A stretch of 64,000 bases of DNA from contig NZ_CP083746.1 in assembly GCF_020151015.1 (NCBI RefSeq), forward strand, positions 2,137,001-2,201,000, read 5' to 3'. The notes under the pieces are model-generated. The model made no database searches. It saw nothing but the letters and a program-made list of their open reading frames with translations, and was not told the origin of the DNA. Source of the DNA: Pseudomonas sp. p1(2021b) (GTDB lineage: Bacteria > Pseudomonadota > Gammaproteobacteria > Pseudomonadales > Pseudomonadaceae). Positions 26,499 through 35,692 of this stretch are shown here, piece after piece. Both the position numbers and the translations under genes were made by a program. Every line of letters starts with the position of its first letter. Positions within the stretch are counted from its first letter, which is position 1.

Positions 26499-27380
26499 AT
26501 GGATAAACAGATGACCACGGCCCAGATGGTCGCCCAGCTGCGCGACGGCATGACCATCGGTATCGGCGGCTGGGGCCCGCGCCGCAAGCCCATGGCGCTG
26601 GTGCGCGAGATCCTGCGCTCGGACCTCAAGGACCTGACCGTCGTCGCCTACGGTGGTGCCGATGTCGGCCTGCTGTGCGCTGCCGGCAAGGTGAAGAAAC
26701 TGATCTTCGCCTTCGTCTCCCTCGACTTCATCCCCCTCGAGCCGTACTTTCGCAAGGCACGCCAGGACGGGGCCATCGAGGTCATGGAAATCGACGAAGG
26801 CATGCTGCTGCTGGGCCTGCGCGCCGCCGCCATGAACGTGCCGTTCATCCCCACCGCGGTGGGCCTGGGCACCGATGTGCTGCGTCATAACCCCGAGATC
26901 AAGCTGATCGCCTCGCCCTACGCCGATGGTCGCGACTGGGTCGCGATGCCTGCGCTCAAGCTCGACGCTGCCCTGGTGCACGTCGACCGCGCCGATGCAC
27001 GTGGCATTTGCCAGATCGCCGGCCCTGACCACTACATGGACGACCTGTTCGTACGGGCCGCGGCACATACCTTCGTCACCTGCGACGAGCTGGTCGACAG
27101 CGCGTGGTTCCACGCCGACCCGGCCCGCGCCCACCAGGTGTTCTGGGAGCGCAACCTGACCACCGCCGTGGCCAATGTGCCCGGCGGCGCGCACCCCTCT
27201 TCCTGCGCGCCGCTGTACGGCTTCGATGTGCCGCACTTCAAGGCCTACGTGGCCTCGGCGCAGAGCGAAGAGGGCTGGCAGGCCTATGTCGAGCAGTACG
27301 TGGCCTGTTCCCACACCCAGTACCTGGAGCGTTGCGGGGGGCTTGAGGCCATCCGTCGACTGCCCCTGCCGGTTTTCTAA
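26499..27380 (+). CDS. ipdA: CoA-transferase-family ring-opening hydrolase subunit A (IpdA)
   Basis: Class I CoA-transferase-like alpha subunit, 293 residues (GGWGPRRKPMALVREILRS, VAYGGADVGLLCAAGKV, VHVDRADARG). IpdAB of Mycobacterium and Rhodococcus belongs to this family but hydrolyses the last steroid ring of COCHEA-CoA. The order ipdA-ipdB-(ECH)-ipdC matches that pathway. It starts 11 bases after hsaC; the ATG at 26499 was chosen from the junction and family start. Confidence 0.88.
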   Translation: MDKQMTTAQMVAQLRDGMTIGIGGWGPRRKPMALVREILRSDLKDLTVVAYGGADVGLLCAAGKVKKLIFAFVSLDFIPLEPYFRKARQDGAIEVMEIDEGMLLLGLRAAAMNVPFIPTAVGLGTDVLRHNPEIKLIASPYADGRDWVAMPALKLDAALVHVDRADARGICQIAGPDHYMDDLFVRAAAHTFVTCDELVDSAWFHADPARAHQVFWERNLTTAVANVPGGAHPSSCAPLYGFDVPHFKAYVASAQSEEGWQAYVEQYVACSHTQYLERCGGLEAIRRLPLPVF

Positions 27381-27392
27381 GCGAGGAACGCC

Positions 27393-28196
27393 ATGACCCC
27401 TGCAACCTCCTACAGCCTCGCCGAACTGATGATCTGCGCCGCCGCCCAGGCCTGGCGCGACGACGGCGAAGTCCTGGCCACCGGTATCGGCGTGATCCCA
27501 CGCCTGGCCGCCTCCCTGAGCATGCTCGACAACAACCCGCAGCTGATGATGACCGACTCGGAAGCCTACATGGTCGCCGAGCCGGTGCCGGTCGGCCCGC
27601 GCAACGGCTACGAGCCCAAGCGCGACAGCTGGATGGGTTTCTCGCGCATCTTCGACAACGTCTGGAGCGGCAAGCGCCACGCCATGATCGGCCCGATCCA
27701 GGTCGACCGCTTCGGCCAGGCCAACATTTCCTGCATCGGCGGCGACTACCAAAAGCCCAAGGCGCAGATGCTCGGCGTACGTGGCCTACCGGGCAACTCC
27801 ATCAGCCATGCCAACTCGTTCTACGTACCCAGCCACAACCGCCGGGTATTCGTCGAGGGCGAGTGCGACGTGGTCGCCTCGGTGGGCTACAACCCCGCGC
27901 GCCTGGCCCGTGGCTGGTCGCTGGACGACATCGACATCCGCCTGATCGTCACCGACCTGTGCGTGCTCGACTTCCTCGGGCCGCAACACCAGGTGCGGGT
28001 GCGCTCCTTGCACCCGGGCGTGAGCCTGGACGAGGTGCGTGACAACACAGGCTTTGCCCTGCACGTGCCCGAGCATTGCCCGGTGACCCCGGCACCCACC
28101 GAGGCGCAGCTGCAGCGGATCCAGCAGCTGGACCCGCACAACCTGCGCGCCAGCCAGCTCAAGGAAAACCCACCGGGCCAGCGCCAGTCGCGCTGA
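27393..28196 (+). CDS. ipdB: CoA-transferase-family ring-opening hydrolase subunit B (IpdB)
   Basis: Beta subunit partner of IpdA, 267 residues. It begins with SLAELMICAAAQAWRDDGE and continues ATGIGVIPRLAASL, MTDSEAYMV, and FVEGECDVVASVGYNPARLARG. With IpdA it opens the D ring of the steroid remnant as the CoA thioester. It lies 12 bases downstream of ipdA; the alpha/beta pair is typically co-translated. Confidence 0.88.
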   Translation: MTPATSYSLAELMICAAAQAWRDDGEVLATGIGVIPRLAASLSMLDNNPQLMMTDSEAYMVAEPVPVGPRNGYEPKRDSWMGFSRIFDNVWSGKRHAMIGPIQVDRFGQANISCIGGDYQKPKAQMLGVRGLPGNSISHANSFYVPSHNRRVFVEGECDVVASVGYNPARLARGWSLDDIDIRLIVTDLCVLDFLGPQHQVRVRSLHPGVSLDEVRDNTGFALHVPEHCPVTPAPTEAQLQRIQQLDPHNLRASQLKENPPGQRQSR

Positions 28197-28234
28197 CAGC
28201 CCGTACCCGCCAACCGCCTTGCCGGAGTGCAGTA

Positions 28235-29107
28235 ATGAGCGAGCAAAACAACAAAGAGGCCGATGAGGTGGTGCTGTACGAAGTGCGTGGCGCGGTGGCC
28301 CTGGTCACCATGAACCGCCCCGAGTACCACAATGCCCAGAACTCGCGGATGACCTACGCCCTGGACGCCGCCTTCGCCCGCGCCTGCGCCGATGACCAAG
28401 TCAAGGTCATCGTCCTGTGCGGCGCTGGCAAGCACTTTTCCGCCGGCCATGACATCGGTACGCCCGGGCGCGACGTGGACCAGAGCTTCGAGCGCGTGAG
28501 CCTGTGGTACGACCATGTCGGCAAGCCGGGCGGCGAGTTCCTCTATGCCCGCGAGCAGGAGGTGTACCTGGGCATGTGCCGGCGCTGGCGGGACATCCCC
28601 AAGCCGACCATCGCCATGGTCCAGGGCGCCTGCATCGCCGGCGGCCTGATGCTGGCGTGGGTGTGCGACCTGATCGTGGCCAGCGACGATGCCTACTTCC
28701 GCGACCCGGTGGTGCGCATGGGTATCCCGGGCGTGGAATATTTCGCCCACGTGCATGAACTCAACCCACGCATCGCCAAGGAATTCCTGTTCCTCGGCGC
28801 GCCGATGCCGGCGGCGCGAGCCTACCAGATGGGCATGCTCAACCGCGTGGTGCCGCGCGAGCAGCTGGAGGCGCACACCCTGGAGCTGGCCGCGCAGGTG
28901 GCCCAGATGCCGCGCCTGGGCCTGCAGTTGAGCAAGCAGGCGGTCAACAACGCCGAGGACCTGATGGGCAAGCGCGCCACCATGGACATGGTATTCGGCC
29001 TGCACCACTTCGCCCATGCCCACAACGAACTGGTGTCGGGCGACCGCCTGGGTGGTTACGACGCCAAGGCCATGGCCAGCTCCCAACGCGACCAGGGGAG
29101 GGCATGA
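28235..29107 (+). CDS. Enoyl-CoA hydratase/isomerase family protein
   Basis: Crotonase-fold protein of 290 residues. The oxyanion-hole segments are HFSAGHDIG (about residue 70) and GACIAGGLMLAW (about 125). It has an N-terminal extension and a long insertion with FERVSLWYDHVGKPGGEF that set it apart from EchA20 (30189-30944). It probably hydrates or isomerises a CoA thioester in ring C/D or side-chain degradation. The final bases overlap the next start (ATGA). Confidence 0.85.
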   Translation: MSEQNNKEADEVVLYEVRGAVALVTMNRPEYHNAQNSRMTYALDAAFARACADDQVKVIVLCGAGKHFSAGHDIGTPGRDVDQSFERVSLWYDHVGKPGGEFLYAREQEVYLGMCRRWRDIPKPTIAMVQGACIAGGLMLAWVCDLIVASDDAYFRDPVVRMGIPGVEYFAHVHELNPRIAKEFLFLGAPMPAARAYQMGMLNRVVPREQLEAHTLELAAQVAQMPRLGLQLSKQAVNNAEDLMGKRATMDMVFGLHHFAHAHNELVSGDRLGGYDAKAMASSQRDQGRA

Positions 29108-30177
29108 GCATGGCCGTGTCGCTCGATACCCGCCTGACCGCCTTGCTCGGGTGCCGCTACCCGATCGTCCAGACCGCCATGGGCTGGGTCGCCGACCCGC
29201 GCCTGGTGGCGGCCACCTGCAATGCCGGCGGCTTTGGCTTCCTCGCCGGGGCGACCATCGAACCACAGCAGATGGAGGCCGCGATTCTCGAAACCAAGCG
29301 CCTGACCGACCGCCCGTTCGGGGTCAACTTCCACATGTACCAGGCCAACGCCCAACAGATCGTCGAGCTGGTGGTACGCCATCAGGTGCGCGCGGTCAGC
29401 TACAGCCGCTCGCCGGGCAAGCAGATGATCGCTCGGCTCAAGGACGCCGGCGTGGTCTGCATGCCCACCGTGGGCGCCCTCAAGCACGCGCAGAAGGCCG
29501 TGGAGATGGGCGCCGACGTGGTGACCGTGCAGGGCGGCGAGGGCGGCGGCCATACCGGCGCGGTGCCCACCGCCATGCTGCTGGGCCAGGTGCTCGATGC
29601 CGTCGAGGTGCCGGTGGTGGCTGCCGGTGGCTTCAAGGATGGCCGCGGGCTGGTGTCGGCCCTGGCCCAGGGCGCCGACGGCATCGCCATGGGCACGCGC
29701 TTTCTGATGACCGCCGACAGTCCGGTGCCCCAGGCCACCCTGGCGCGCTACCTGGCGGTCAAGGACCCGGCGGCGGTGATCGTCAGCCGGGCCATCGATG
29801 GCCTGCCGCAACGCATGATCCGCAACGAGCTGCTCGATGAGCTCGAGTCCGGCAGCGGCCTGCGTCGCTGGCTGCTGGCCGTGCGCAGCGGCCTGGCCTA
29901 CCGCCGCCACACCGGCCTTGGCCTGGGCCAGTTGCTCGGCAGCGCCCTGAAGATGCGCCGTGACGGTGGGCTCAGCGCCGCCCAGAGCCTGATGGCCGCC
30001 AACGCGCCGATGGTCATCCAGAAGGCCATGGTCGAAGGCCGCCCGGCGGAGGGCGTGCTGCCGGCTGGGCAAGTGGCCGCAGGCATCGACAGCCTGCCGG
30101 GCTGCGCCGAACTGATCGCGCAGATCGTCCAGGACGCCGAGCAGCGCCTGGGCGCGCTGTGCCACCGAATTTCGTAA
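29104..30177 (+). CDS. ipdC: Nitronate monooxygenase-family flavin reductase/dehydrogenase (IpdC-like)
   Basis: FMN TIM-barrel protein of 357 residues with AGGFGFLAGAT, GVNFHMYQ, VTVQGGEGGGHTG and AAGGFKDGRG (phosphate binding). Annotated as nitronate monooxygenase by family, but its position after ipdAB matches IpdC, which acts on the 5-hydroxy HIC-CoA intermediate in steroid C/D-ring breakdown. The start overlaps the upstream hydratase by 4 bases. An ATG 6 bases further in is also possible. Confidence 0.85.
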   Translation: MSMAVSLDTRLTALLGCRYPIVQTAMGWVADPRLVAATCNAGGFGFLAGATIEPQQMEAAILETKRLTDRPFGVNFHMYQANAQQIVELVVRHQVRAVSYSRSPGKQMIARLKDAGVVCMPTVGALKHAQKAVEMGADVVTVQGGEGGGHTGAVPTAMLLGQVLDAVEVPVVAAGGFKDGRGLVSALAQGADGIAMGTRFLMTADSPVPQATLARYLAVKDPAAVIVSRAIDGLPQRMIRNELLDELESGSGLRRWLLAVRSGLAYRRHTGLGLGQLLGSALKMRRDGGLSAAQSLMAANAPMVIQKAMVEGRPAEGVLPAGQVAAGIDSLPGCAELIAQIVQDAEQRLGALCHRIS

Positions 30178-30188
30178 GGGGAAACCGA

Positions 30189-30944
30189 ATGCAACCATTC
30201 AGTGTCAGCATTGACAACGGCATCGCCGAGATGGTCTTCGACCATCCCCCGGTCAATGCCTTCAACAGCCGGGGCTGGGCCGACATCGCCAGCACCCTCC
30301 GGGCGCTGGGCGAAGACGAGCAGGTGCGGGTCATCGTCATTCGCGCCGAAGGCCGTGGCTTCTGCGCCGGGGTCGACATCAAGGAACTGGCTGCCGACGG
30401 TAACCTGATCGTCGCGGTCAACAAGGGCAACTACGACACCTTCAAGGCCGTGCACCGCAACAAAGTGCCGGTGATCGTCGCCGTGCATGGCTTCGTCCTG
30501 GGGGGCGGCATCGGTATCTGCGGCGCCGCCGATATCGTCGTCGCCGCCGACTGCGCCCGCTTCGGCGTGCCCGAGGTGGACCGCGGCGCCATGGGCGGCG
30601 GTGCCCACCTGCAGCGCCTGTTCCCGGTGCAGAAGGTGCGCCATATGTACTTCACCGGCGAGATGATCGATGCCGCCGAGGCCTACCGCCTGGGCGCGGT
30701 CGAACGCGTGGTGCCGCGCGAGCAATTGCGCGAGACCGCGCTGGGCATCGCCGCATCCATCGCCGCCAAGAGCCCGGCGATGATCCGCCTGGCCAAGGAA
30801 GCGCTCAACGGTATCGAGGACGGCAACCTGGAAGACAAGTACCGCTGGGAGCAAGGCTTCACCCTCGAAGCCTACCGCACCCAGGACTCCCAGGAAGCCC
30901 GCGACTCGTTCGTCGAGAAGCGCAACGCCAATTTCAACGGTTGA
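30189..30944 (+). CDS. echA20: EchA20-like ring hydrolase (crotonase family)
   Basis: Crotonase-fold protein of 251 residues. The phrases DHPPVNAFNSRGW, RAEGRGFCAGVDIKEL, GFVLGGGIGICG, PEVDRGAMGGGAHL and KEALNGIE follow mycobacterial EchA20 almost step by step. EchA20 hydrolytically opens ring C of HIEC-CoA to give COCHEA-CoA, the IpdAB substrate. It lies between ipdC and an acyl-CoA dehydrogenase in the hsaC unit. Assignment by remembered family sequence, not by search. Confidence 0.85.
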   Translation: MQPFSVSIDNGIAEMVFDHPPVNAFNSRGWADIASTLRALGEDEQVRVIVIRAEGRGFCAGVDIKELAADGNLIVAVNKGNYDTFKAVHRNKVPVIVAVHGFVLGGGIGICGAADIVVAADCARFGVPEVDRGAMGGGAHLQRLFPVQKVRHMYFTGEMIDAAEAYRLGAVERVVPREQLRETALGIAASIAAKSPAMIRLAKEALNGIEDGNLEDKYRWEQGFTLEAYRTQDSQEARDSFVEKRNANFNG

Positions 30945-30954
30945 GGGAGCGAAC

Positions 30955-32121
30955 ATGGACCTTACCTACACACCGGCCCAGCAGGCCTTGCGCGCCGAGG
31001 TGCGGGCCTGGCTGCAGGCCAATGTCCCGGCCCAGCCATTGCCCTCGTTCGACACCGAGGAGGGGTTCGCTGCCCACCGCGCCTGGGAAGCACGCCTGAA
31101 CGAAGGGCGCTGGGGCATGGTCACTTGGCCGACCCGCCTGGGCGGGCGCGGTTGCGACCTGATCGAATGGCTGATCTTCGAGGAAGAGTACTACCGCGCC
31201 AACGCCCCGGCGCGGGTCAACCAGAACGGCATCTTCCTGCTCGGGCCCACCCTGATGGAATACGGTACCGAGGCGCAGAAAGCGCGCTTCCTGCCCCGCA
31301 TGGCCACCGGCCAGGATATCTGGGCACAGGGCTGGTCCGAGCCCGGCGCCGGCTCCGACATGGCGGCGATCCGTTCGCGGGCCGAGCGTGACGGTGACCA
31401 TTACGTGATCAACGGCCAGAAGACCTGGTCCACCCGCGCGGTCTGGGCCGACTGGGTGTTCGGCATCTTCCGCACCGACCCCGGCTCCCAGCGCCACCAC
31501 GGCCTGACCTTCATCCTGGTGCCGCTGGACAGCCCTGGCATCACCGTGCGGCCGATCCCCCAGCTCAATGGCTTGCCGGGCTTCGCCGAAATCTTCTTCG
31601 ACGATGTACGTGTGCCGGTGGAGAACGTGCTGGGCGGTGAGGGCATGGGCTGGCACGTGGCGATGTCCACGGCCGGCTTCGAACGTGGCCTGATGCTGCG
31701 TTCGCCAGCACGCTTCCAGGAAACCGCCCGGCGCCTGGTGCAACTGTACCAGGCCAACCGCGAGCGCGCCGACCGCGACCCGGCCATCGGCGAAGCGGTG
31801 ATGCGCGCCTGGCTGGACGCCGAGGCCTACACCCAGCAGACCTACATGACCGCCTCGCAGCTGGTCAAGGGCGGGCGTATCGGGCCTGAGTCCTCGACCA
31901 ACAAGATCTTCTGGTCCGAGCTTGACCTGCGCATGCACGAAACCGCCATGAGCATCCTTGGCCTGCGCGGTGAGCTGCTGCCCGAAGCCCCGGCCGCGGG
32001 CGACGTCGGCCACTGGCTGGACGGCTTCCTGTTCGCCCAGGCCGGGCCGATCTATGCCGGCACCAACGAGATCCAGCGCAACATCATCGCCGAACGCATG
32101 CTCGGCATGCCGCGTGCCTGA
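30955..32121 (+). CDS. Acyl-CoA dehydrogenase, subunit of a steroid-type pair
   Basis: FAD-dependent dehydrogenase of 388 residues with the flavin motif QGWSEPGAGSDMAAI, QKTWSTRAVWADW and the C-terminal AGTNEIQRNIIAERMLG. Steroid-degrading bacteria use heteromeric pairs of such proteins (one with the FAD motif, one without). The next gene is the partner. It likely desaturates a CoA thioester of ring or side-chain fragments (FadE31/FadE32-type). Ten bases after echA20. Confidence 0.85.
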   Translation: MDLTYTPAQQALRAEVRAWLQANVPAQPLPSFDTEEGFAAHRAWEARLNEGRWGMVTWPTRLGGRGCDLIEWLIFEEEYYRANAPARVNQNGIFLLGPTLMEYGTEAQKARFLPRMATGQDIWAQGWSEPGAGSDMAAIRSRAERDGDHYVINGQKTWSTRAVWADWVFGIFRTDPGSQRHHGLTFILVPLDSPGITVRPIPQLNGLPGFAEIFFDDVRVPVENVLGGEGMGWHVAMSTAGFERGLMLRSPARFQETARRLVQLYQANRERADRDPAIGEAVMRAWLDAEAYTQQTYMTASQLVKGGRIGPESSTNKIFWSELDLRMHETAMSILGLRGELLPEAPAAGDVGHWLDGFLFAQAGPIYAGTNEIQRNIIAERMLGMPRA

Positions 32122-32131
32122 GGGAGAGACC

Positions 32132-33187
32132 ATGGACTTCAGTTTCAACAGCGACCAGTTGCTCTTCCAGGACAACGTGCGCAGTTTCTTGATCAACGAA
32201 GTGACCCCCGAACGCATCCGCGAGCTGTGGCTGACCGACAGCGGCCGCTGCGACCAGCTCTGGGCGCAGTTGGTGGAGCTGGGCCTGACCGGCCTGACCG
32301 TACCGGAACAGTATGGCGGCATGGGCCTGGGGGCCCTGGACTTCGTCCTGCTGGCCCAGGAATGCGGCTACGCCGGGCTGCCCGAGCCGCTGGTGGAGAC
32401 CATGCTGGTGGCGGTGCCGCTGCTGGCCGAGCTGGGCGAGGCCCACGAAGGGCTCAAGCACGACTGGCTGGGGCGTGTGGCCGAAGGGCAGGCACGCCTG
32501 GCGGTGTGCGAGCCGGGCAACCCACTGGTCAGCGATGCCCACGTCGCCGACCTGTTGCTGCTCAGCCACGGCGATGAACTGCATGCAGTGCCCCGCGAGG
32601 ACGTCGACCTGGTACGCAACCCGTCCGTCGACCCCAGCCGCCAGCTGTTCCAGGTGGTCTGGACGCCGGGTGCGGCCACCTGCGTGGCCCGTGGCGAGGC
32701 GGCGACGCGGCTGCTGGCGCGGGCTTTCGAGCGCGGTGCGCTGGGCTGTGCGGCACAGCTGCTGGGCCTGGCCAAGCGCATGGTGGACCTGGCGGTGGAC
32801 TACAGCTTCGAGCGCAAGCAGTTCGGCAAGCCGATCGGTTCGTTCCAGGCGGTCAAGCACTTGATGGCCAATGTCGCGGTGCGCATCGAGTTCGCCAAGG
32901 GCCCGCTGTACCGCGCAGCCCACGCCGTGGCCAACGACGAGCCGGGGCAGGCGCTGGCCGTTTCCCATGCACGCCTGGCGACGTCGGAGGCTGCGCTGCT
33001 CGCCGCGCGCAACGCCATCCAGACCCACGGTGCGATGGGCTACACCTGGGAGGTCGACCTGCAGCTGTTCATGAAGCGCGCCTGGGCACTGGACAAGACC
33101 TGGGGCGACCACGCCCTGCACAAGGCGCGGATCCGCGAGGCGCTGTTCGACCGCGAACTGGCCATCGGTGCCGGCACCACCTTCTGA
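32132..33187 (+). CDS. Acyl-CoA dehydrogenase, partner subunit
   Basis: Shorter ACAD-fold protein of 351 residues (YGGMGLGALDFVLLAQECGYAGLPEP; FERKQFGKPIGSFQAVKHLMANV; IQTHGAMGYTWEVDLQLFMKRA). It keeps the C-terminal half motifs but has a reduced middle domain, as in the partner subunits of alpha2beta2 steroid ACADs. It begins 10 bases after the FAD-motif subunit and very probably forms a complex with it. Confidence 0.85.
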   Translation: MDFSFNSDQLLFQDNVRSFLINEVTPERIRELWLTDSGRCDQLWAQLVELGLTGLTVPEQYGGMGLGALDFVLLAQECGYAGLPEPLVETMLVAVPLLAELGEAHEGLKHDWLGRVAEGQARLAVCEPGNPLVSDAHVADLLLLSHGDELHAVPREDVDLVRNPSVDPSRQLFQVVWTPGAATCVARGEAATRLLARAFERGALGCAAQLLGLAKRMVDLAVDYSFERKQFGKPIGSFQAVKHLMANVAVRIEFAKGPLYRAAHAVANDEPGQALAVSHARLATSEAALLAARNAIQTHGAMGYTWEVDLQLFMKRAWALDKTWGDHALHKARIREALFDRELAIGAGTTF

Positions 33188-33197
33188 CGCATGGCTT

Positions 33198-33288
33198 GTG
33201 TGGGAGCGGGCTTGTCCCGTGATCGAGGGCTAAGCCCTCGCGCATGGCAGGCTTGGCCCTGTCGCGGGACAAGCCCGCTCCCACAGGG
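33198..33288. repeat. P. putida-type REP inverted pair
   Basis: GGGAGCGGGCTTGTCCCG and its inverse CGGGACAAGCCCGCTCCC around a hairpin GAGGGCTAAGCCCTC. It sits inside the hsaC-SDR unit, between the second ACAD and fadA6, without an operator copy. It may reduce or cut transcripts here. Confidence 0.85.
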
Positions 33289-33328
33289 TCTGCGTCGATT
33301 CAACACGATGTGTTTTGTGAGGTAGAAG

Positions 33329-34477
33329 ATGCCTGAAGCTTATATCGTCGATGCCCTGCGCACGCCTACCGGGCGGCGTAAGGGCGGCCTGGCGCACATT
33401 CATGCAGCGGACCTGGGTGGCCATGTGCTGCGCGCCCTGGTCGAGCGCAATTCGATTCCTGACCAAGACTACGATGACGTGATCTTCGGCTGCGTCGACA
33501 CCATCGGCCCGTTGGCCGGCGACATCGCCCGCACCGCTTGGCTGGCGGCCGGGCTCAGCCAGGCGGTGCCGGGCACCACCATCGACCGCCAGTGCGGCTC
33601 CTCCCAGCAAGCGGTGCATTTCGCCGCCCAGGCGGTGATGAGCGGCACCCAGGATGTGGTGGTCGCCGGTGGTGTGCAGACCATGACCCAGATTCCCATC
33701 TCGTCGGCCATGACCGCCGCCGAACCGCTGGGCTTCAGTGACCCGTTCACCGGCTCCGAGGGCTGGGTGCGTCGCTACGGCGCGACCCCGCCGACCCAGT
33801 TTCGCGCCGCGCAGATGATCGCCGAGCATTGGCAGCTCAGCCGCCAGGCGCTGGAAGCCTACTCGCTGGAGTCCCATCGCCGGGCCCTGCGCGCCATCGA
33901 GCAAGGGTATTTCAAGCGCGAGATCGTGCCCCTGGCCGGCGTCGAGCATGACGAAACCCCACGCCACACCAGCCTGGAGAAGATGGCCGAACTGGAAAGC
34001 CTGTTCGGCTGCGACCGGGTCACCGCCGGCGTATCGAGCCAGACCTGCGACGCCGCCAGTGCCGTGCTGATCGTCTCCGAGGCCGCGCTCAAGCGCTACA
34101 ACCTCACGCCTCGGGCACGTATCCACCACATGAGTGTGCGTGCCGACGACCCGGTCTGGATGCTCACCGCGCCCATCCCGGCTACTGCCTACGCCCTCAA
34201 GCGTGCCGGCATGCGCCTGGACGACATCGACCGGGTGGAGATCAACGAGGCCTTCGCCTCGGTGGCCATGGCCTGGCTCCACGAGACCGGCTACCCCCAC
34301 GCCCAGACCAACGTCAACGGCGGGGCCATCGCCCTGGGCCACCCGTTGGGAGCCACCGGTACCCGGCTGATGTGCAGCCTGCTCCATGAACTGGAGCGCA
34401 GTGGCGGCCGCTATGGCCTGCAGACCATGTGCGAAGGCGGCGGCCAGGCCAACGTGACCATCATCGAGCGCCTGTAA
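33329..34477 (+). CDS. fadA6: Acetyl-CoA acyltransferase, FadA6-like
   Basis: Thiolase of 382 residues. Active-site Cys89 lies in [16 protein letters not shown], the His in INEAFA and [14 protein letters not shown], and the second Cys in [17 protein letters not shown]. Several long phrases ([32 protein letters not shown]) follow mycobacterial FadA6, which acts in the terminal thiolysis of steroid C/D-ring products. No operator copy precedes it, so it is probably read from the hsaC promoter. Confidence 0.87.
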   Translation: MPEAYIVDALRTPTGRRKGGLAHIHAADLGGHVLRALVERNSIPDQDYDDVIFGCVDTIGPLAGDIARTAWLAAGLSQAVPGTTIDRQCGSSQQAVHFAAQAVMSGTQDVVVAGGVQTMTQIPISSAMTAAEPLGFSDPFTGSEGWVRRYGATPPTQFRAAQMIAEHWQLSRQALEAYSLESHRRALRAIEQGYFKREIVPLAGVEHDETPRHTSLEKMAELESLFGCDRVTAGVSSQTCDAASAVLIVSEAALKRYNLTPRARIHHMSVRADDPVWMLTAPIPATAYALKRAGMRLDDIDRVEINEAFASVAMAWLHETGYPHAQTNVNGGAIALGHPLGATGTRLMCSLLHELERSGGRYGLQTMCEGGGQANVTIIERL

Positions 34478-34494
34478 GCGCAGGAGAAATACCC

Positions 34495-35370
34495 ATGAGC
34501 AGTTGCAACGACCGAGTCGTGGTCATCACCGGCGCCGGTGGCGGCCTGGGCCGTGCCTACGCCCTGGCTTTCGCCGCCGAGGGCGCCAAGGTGGTGGTCA
34601 ACGACATCAACCGTGACGCCGCCGAAGCGGTGGTCACGCAGATCCGCGAGCAGGGTGGCCAAGCCATCGCCAACAGCAACGACATCACCCACTACGAGGA
34701 TGCCGGGCGCATCGTCGCGGCGACGCTGGAGGCGTTCGGCGGCCTCGACGTGGTGGTGAACAACGCCGGGATCTGCCGTGACCGCATGTTCGCCAGCCTC
34801 ACCGAAGCGGACTGGGACGCAGTGGTGGCGGTGCACCTCAAAGGCCATTTCTGCCTCTCCAGCCACGCCGTGCGCCATTGGCGCGAGCAGGCCAAGAACG
34901 GCGTGAAGGTCGATGCGCGGATCATCAACACCAGCTCCGGCGCAGGCCTGCAGGGCTCGATCGGGCAGTCCAACTATGCCGCGGCCAAGGGCGGCATCGC
35001 GTCGCTGACCTTGGTCCAGGCCGCCGAGCTCGCCCGCTATGGCATCACCGTCAATGCGCTGGCCCCGGCCGCGCGCACCGGCATGACCGAGGGCGTGTTC
35101 GGCGAGGTGATGAAGAAGCCGGAGGCGGGCTTCGACTACTTCGCCCCGGAGAACGTCGCGCCGGTGGTGGTATGGCTGGGGTCCAGCGACTCGGCAGGCG
35201 TCACCGGGCAGATGTTCGAAGTCGAAGGCGGCAAGCTGTCCATTGCCGACGGTTGGCGCCGTGGGCCGCAGGTCGACAACCAGGGCCGCTGGGCCGTCAC
35301 CGAGGTGGGCGCAGCCGTCGGCGAGCTGTTGGAGCGCGCCGTGCCGGCGCAGAAAGTCTACGGCACCTGA
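34495..35370 (+). CDS. Short-chain dehydrogenase (MFE-2/17-beta-HSD4-like)
   Basis: SDR of 291 residues with GAGGGLGRAYALAFAAEGA, NNAGICRDRMF, NTSSGAGLQGS, YAAAKGG and a C-terminal extension (GWRRGPQVDNQGRW) typical of the dehydrogenase domain of peroxisomal-type multifunctional enzymes. It probably oxidises a 3-hydroxyacyl-CoA in steroid side-chain or ring degradation, preparing the substrate of the thiolase 17 bases upstream. Last gene before the terminator. Confidence 0.87.
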   Translation: MSSCNDRVVVITGAGGGLGRAYALAFAAEGAKVVVNDINRDAAEAVVTQIREQGGQAIANSNDITHYEDAGRIVAATLEAFGGLDVVVNNAGICRDRMFASLTEADWDAVVAVHLKGHFCLSSHAVRHWREQAKNGVKVDARIINTSSGAGLQGSIGQSNYAAAKGGIASLTLVQAAELARYGITVNALAPAARTGMTEGVFGEVMKKPEAGFDYFAPENVAPVVVWLGSSDSAGVTGQMFEVEGGKLSIADGWRRGPQVDNQGRWAVTEVGAAVGELLERAVPAQKVYGT

Positions 35371-35396
35371 TTCGACGTTTTCTCGCCAGTAGGGCG

Positions 35397-35432
35397 AACC
35401 GCACCACATGCCAGGGTGGTGCGGTTTTTTTT
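35397..35432 (+). terminator. Rho-independent terminator of the hsaC-ipd unit
   Basis: A perfect 11-bp stem AACCGCACCAC / GTGGTGCGGTT (35397-35407, 35416-35426) is followed by a T-run. It lies 26 bases after the SDR stop. Confidence 0.92.
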
Positions 35433-35480
35433 CGTCTGTTGAAAGACCCTGGGCGGCCCTTCCGCTGTCACCGCTGTGCG

Positions 35481-35569
35481 TGTAGGAGCGGGCTTGTCCC
35501 GCGATCACCGGCAGAGCCGGTGCCAGGCCAAGCGTCGCGCCCTTCGCGGGTAAACCCGCTCCCACAGGT
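35481..35569. repeat. P. putida-type REP inverted pair (mixed units)
   Basis: GTAGGAGCGGGCTTGTCCCG is paired with CGCGGGTAAACCCGCTCCCA, the other common P. putida REP variant, around GGCAGAGCCGGTGCC. It lies between terminator and operator copy I. Confidence 0.82.
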
Positions 35570-35610
35570 TCTGCGGTGCACTGGCTATCCGCGAAGCAGA
35601 CCCCAAAGGT

Positions 35611-35629
35611 CTAGTCCAATTGGCCGATT
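35611..35629 (+). promoter_or_regulatory. Steroid-cluster operator copy I (ipdE unit)
   Basis: CTAGTCC-AATT-GGCCGATT differs from consensus by GGCC for GGAC and the last base. CACACT follows 24 bp on. It is 63 bp before the ATG at 35693. Confidence 0.65.
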
Positions 35630-35692
35630 CCCGACGCCGCGCATCTGGCCACACTCGCAAGTACCCCCGCCAGACGAGTAGAAGACGCCGCG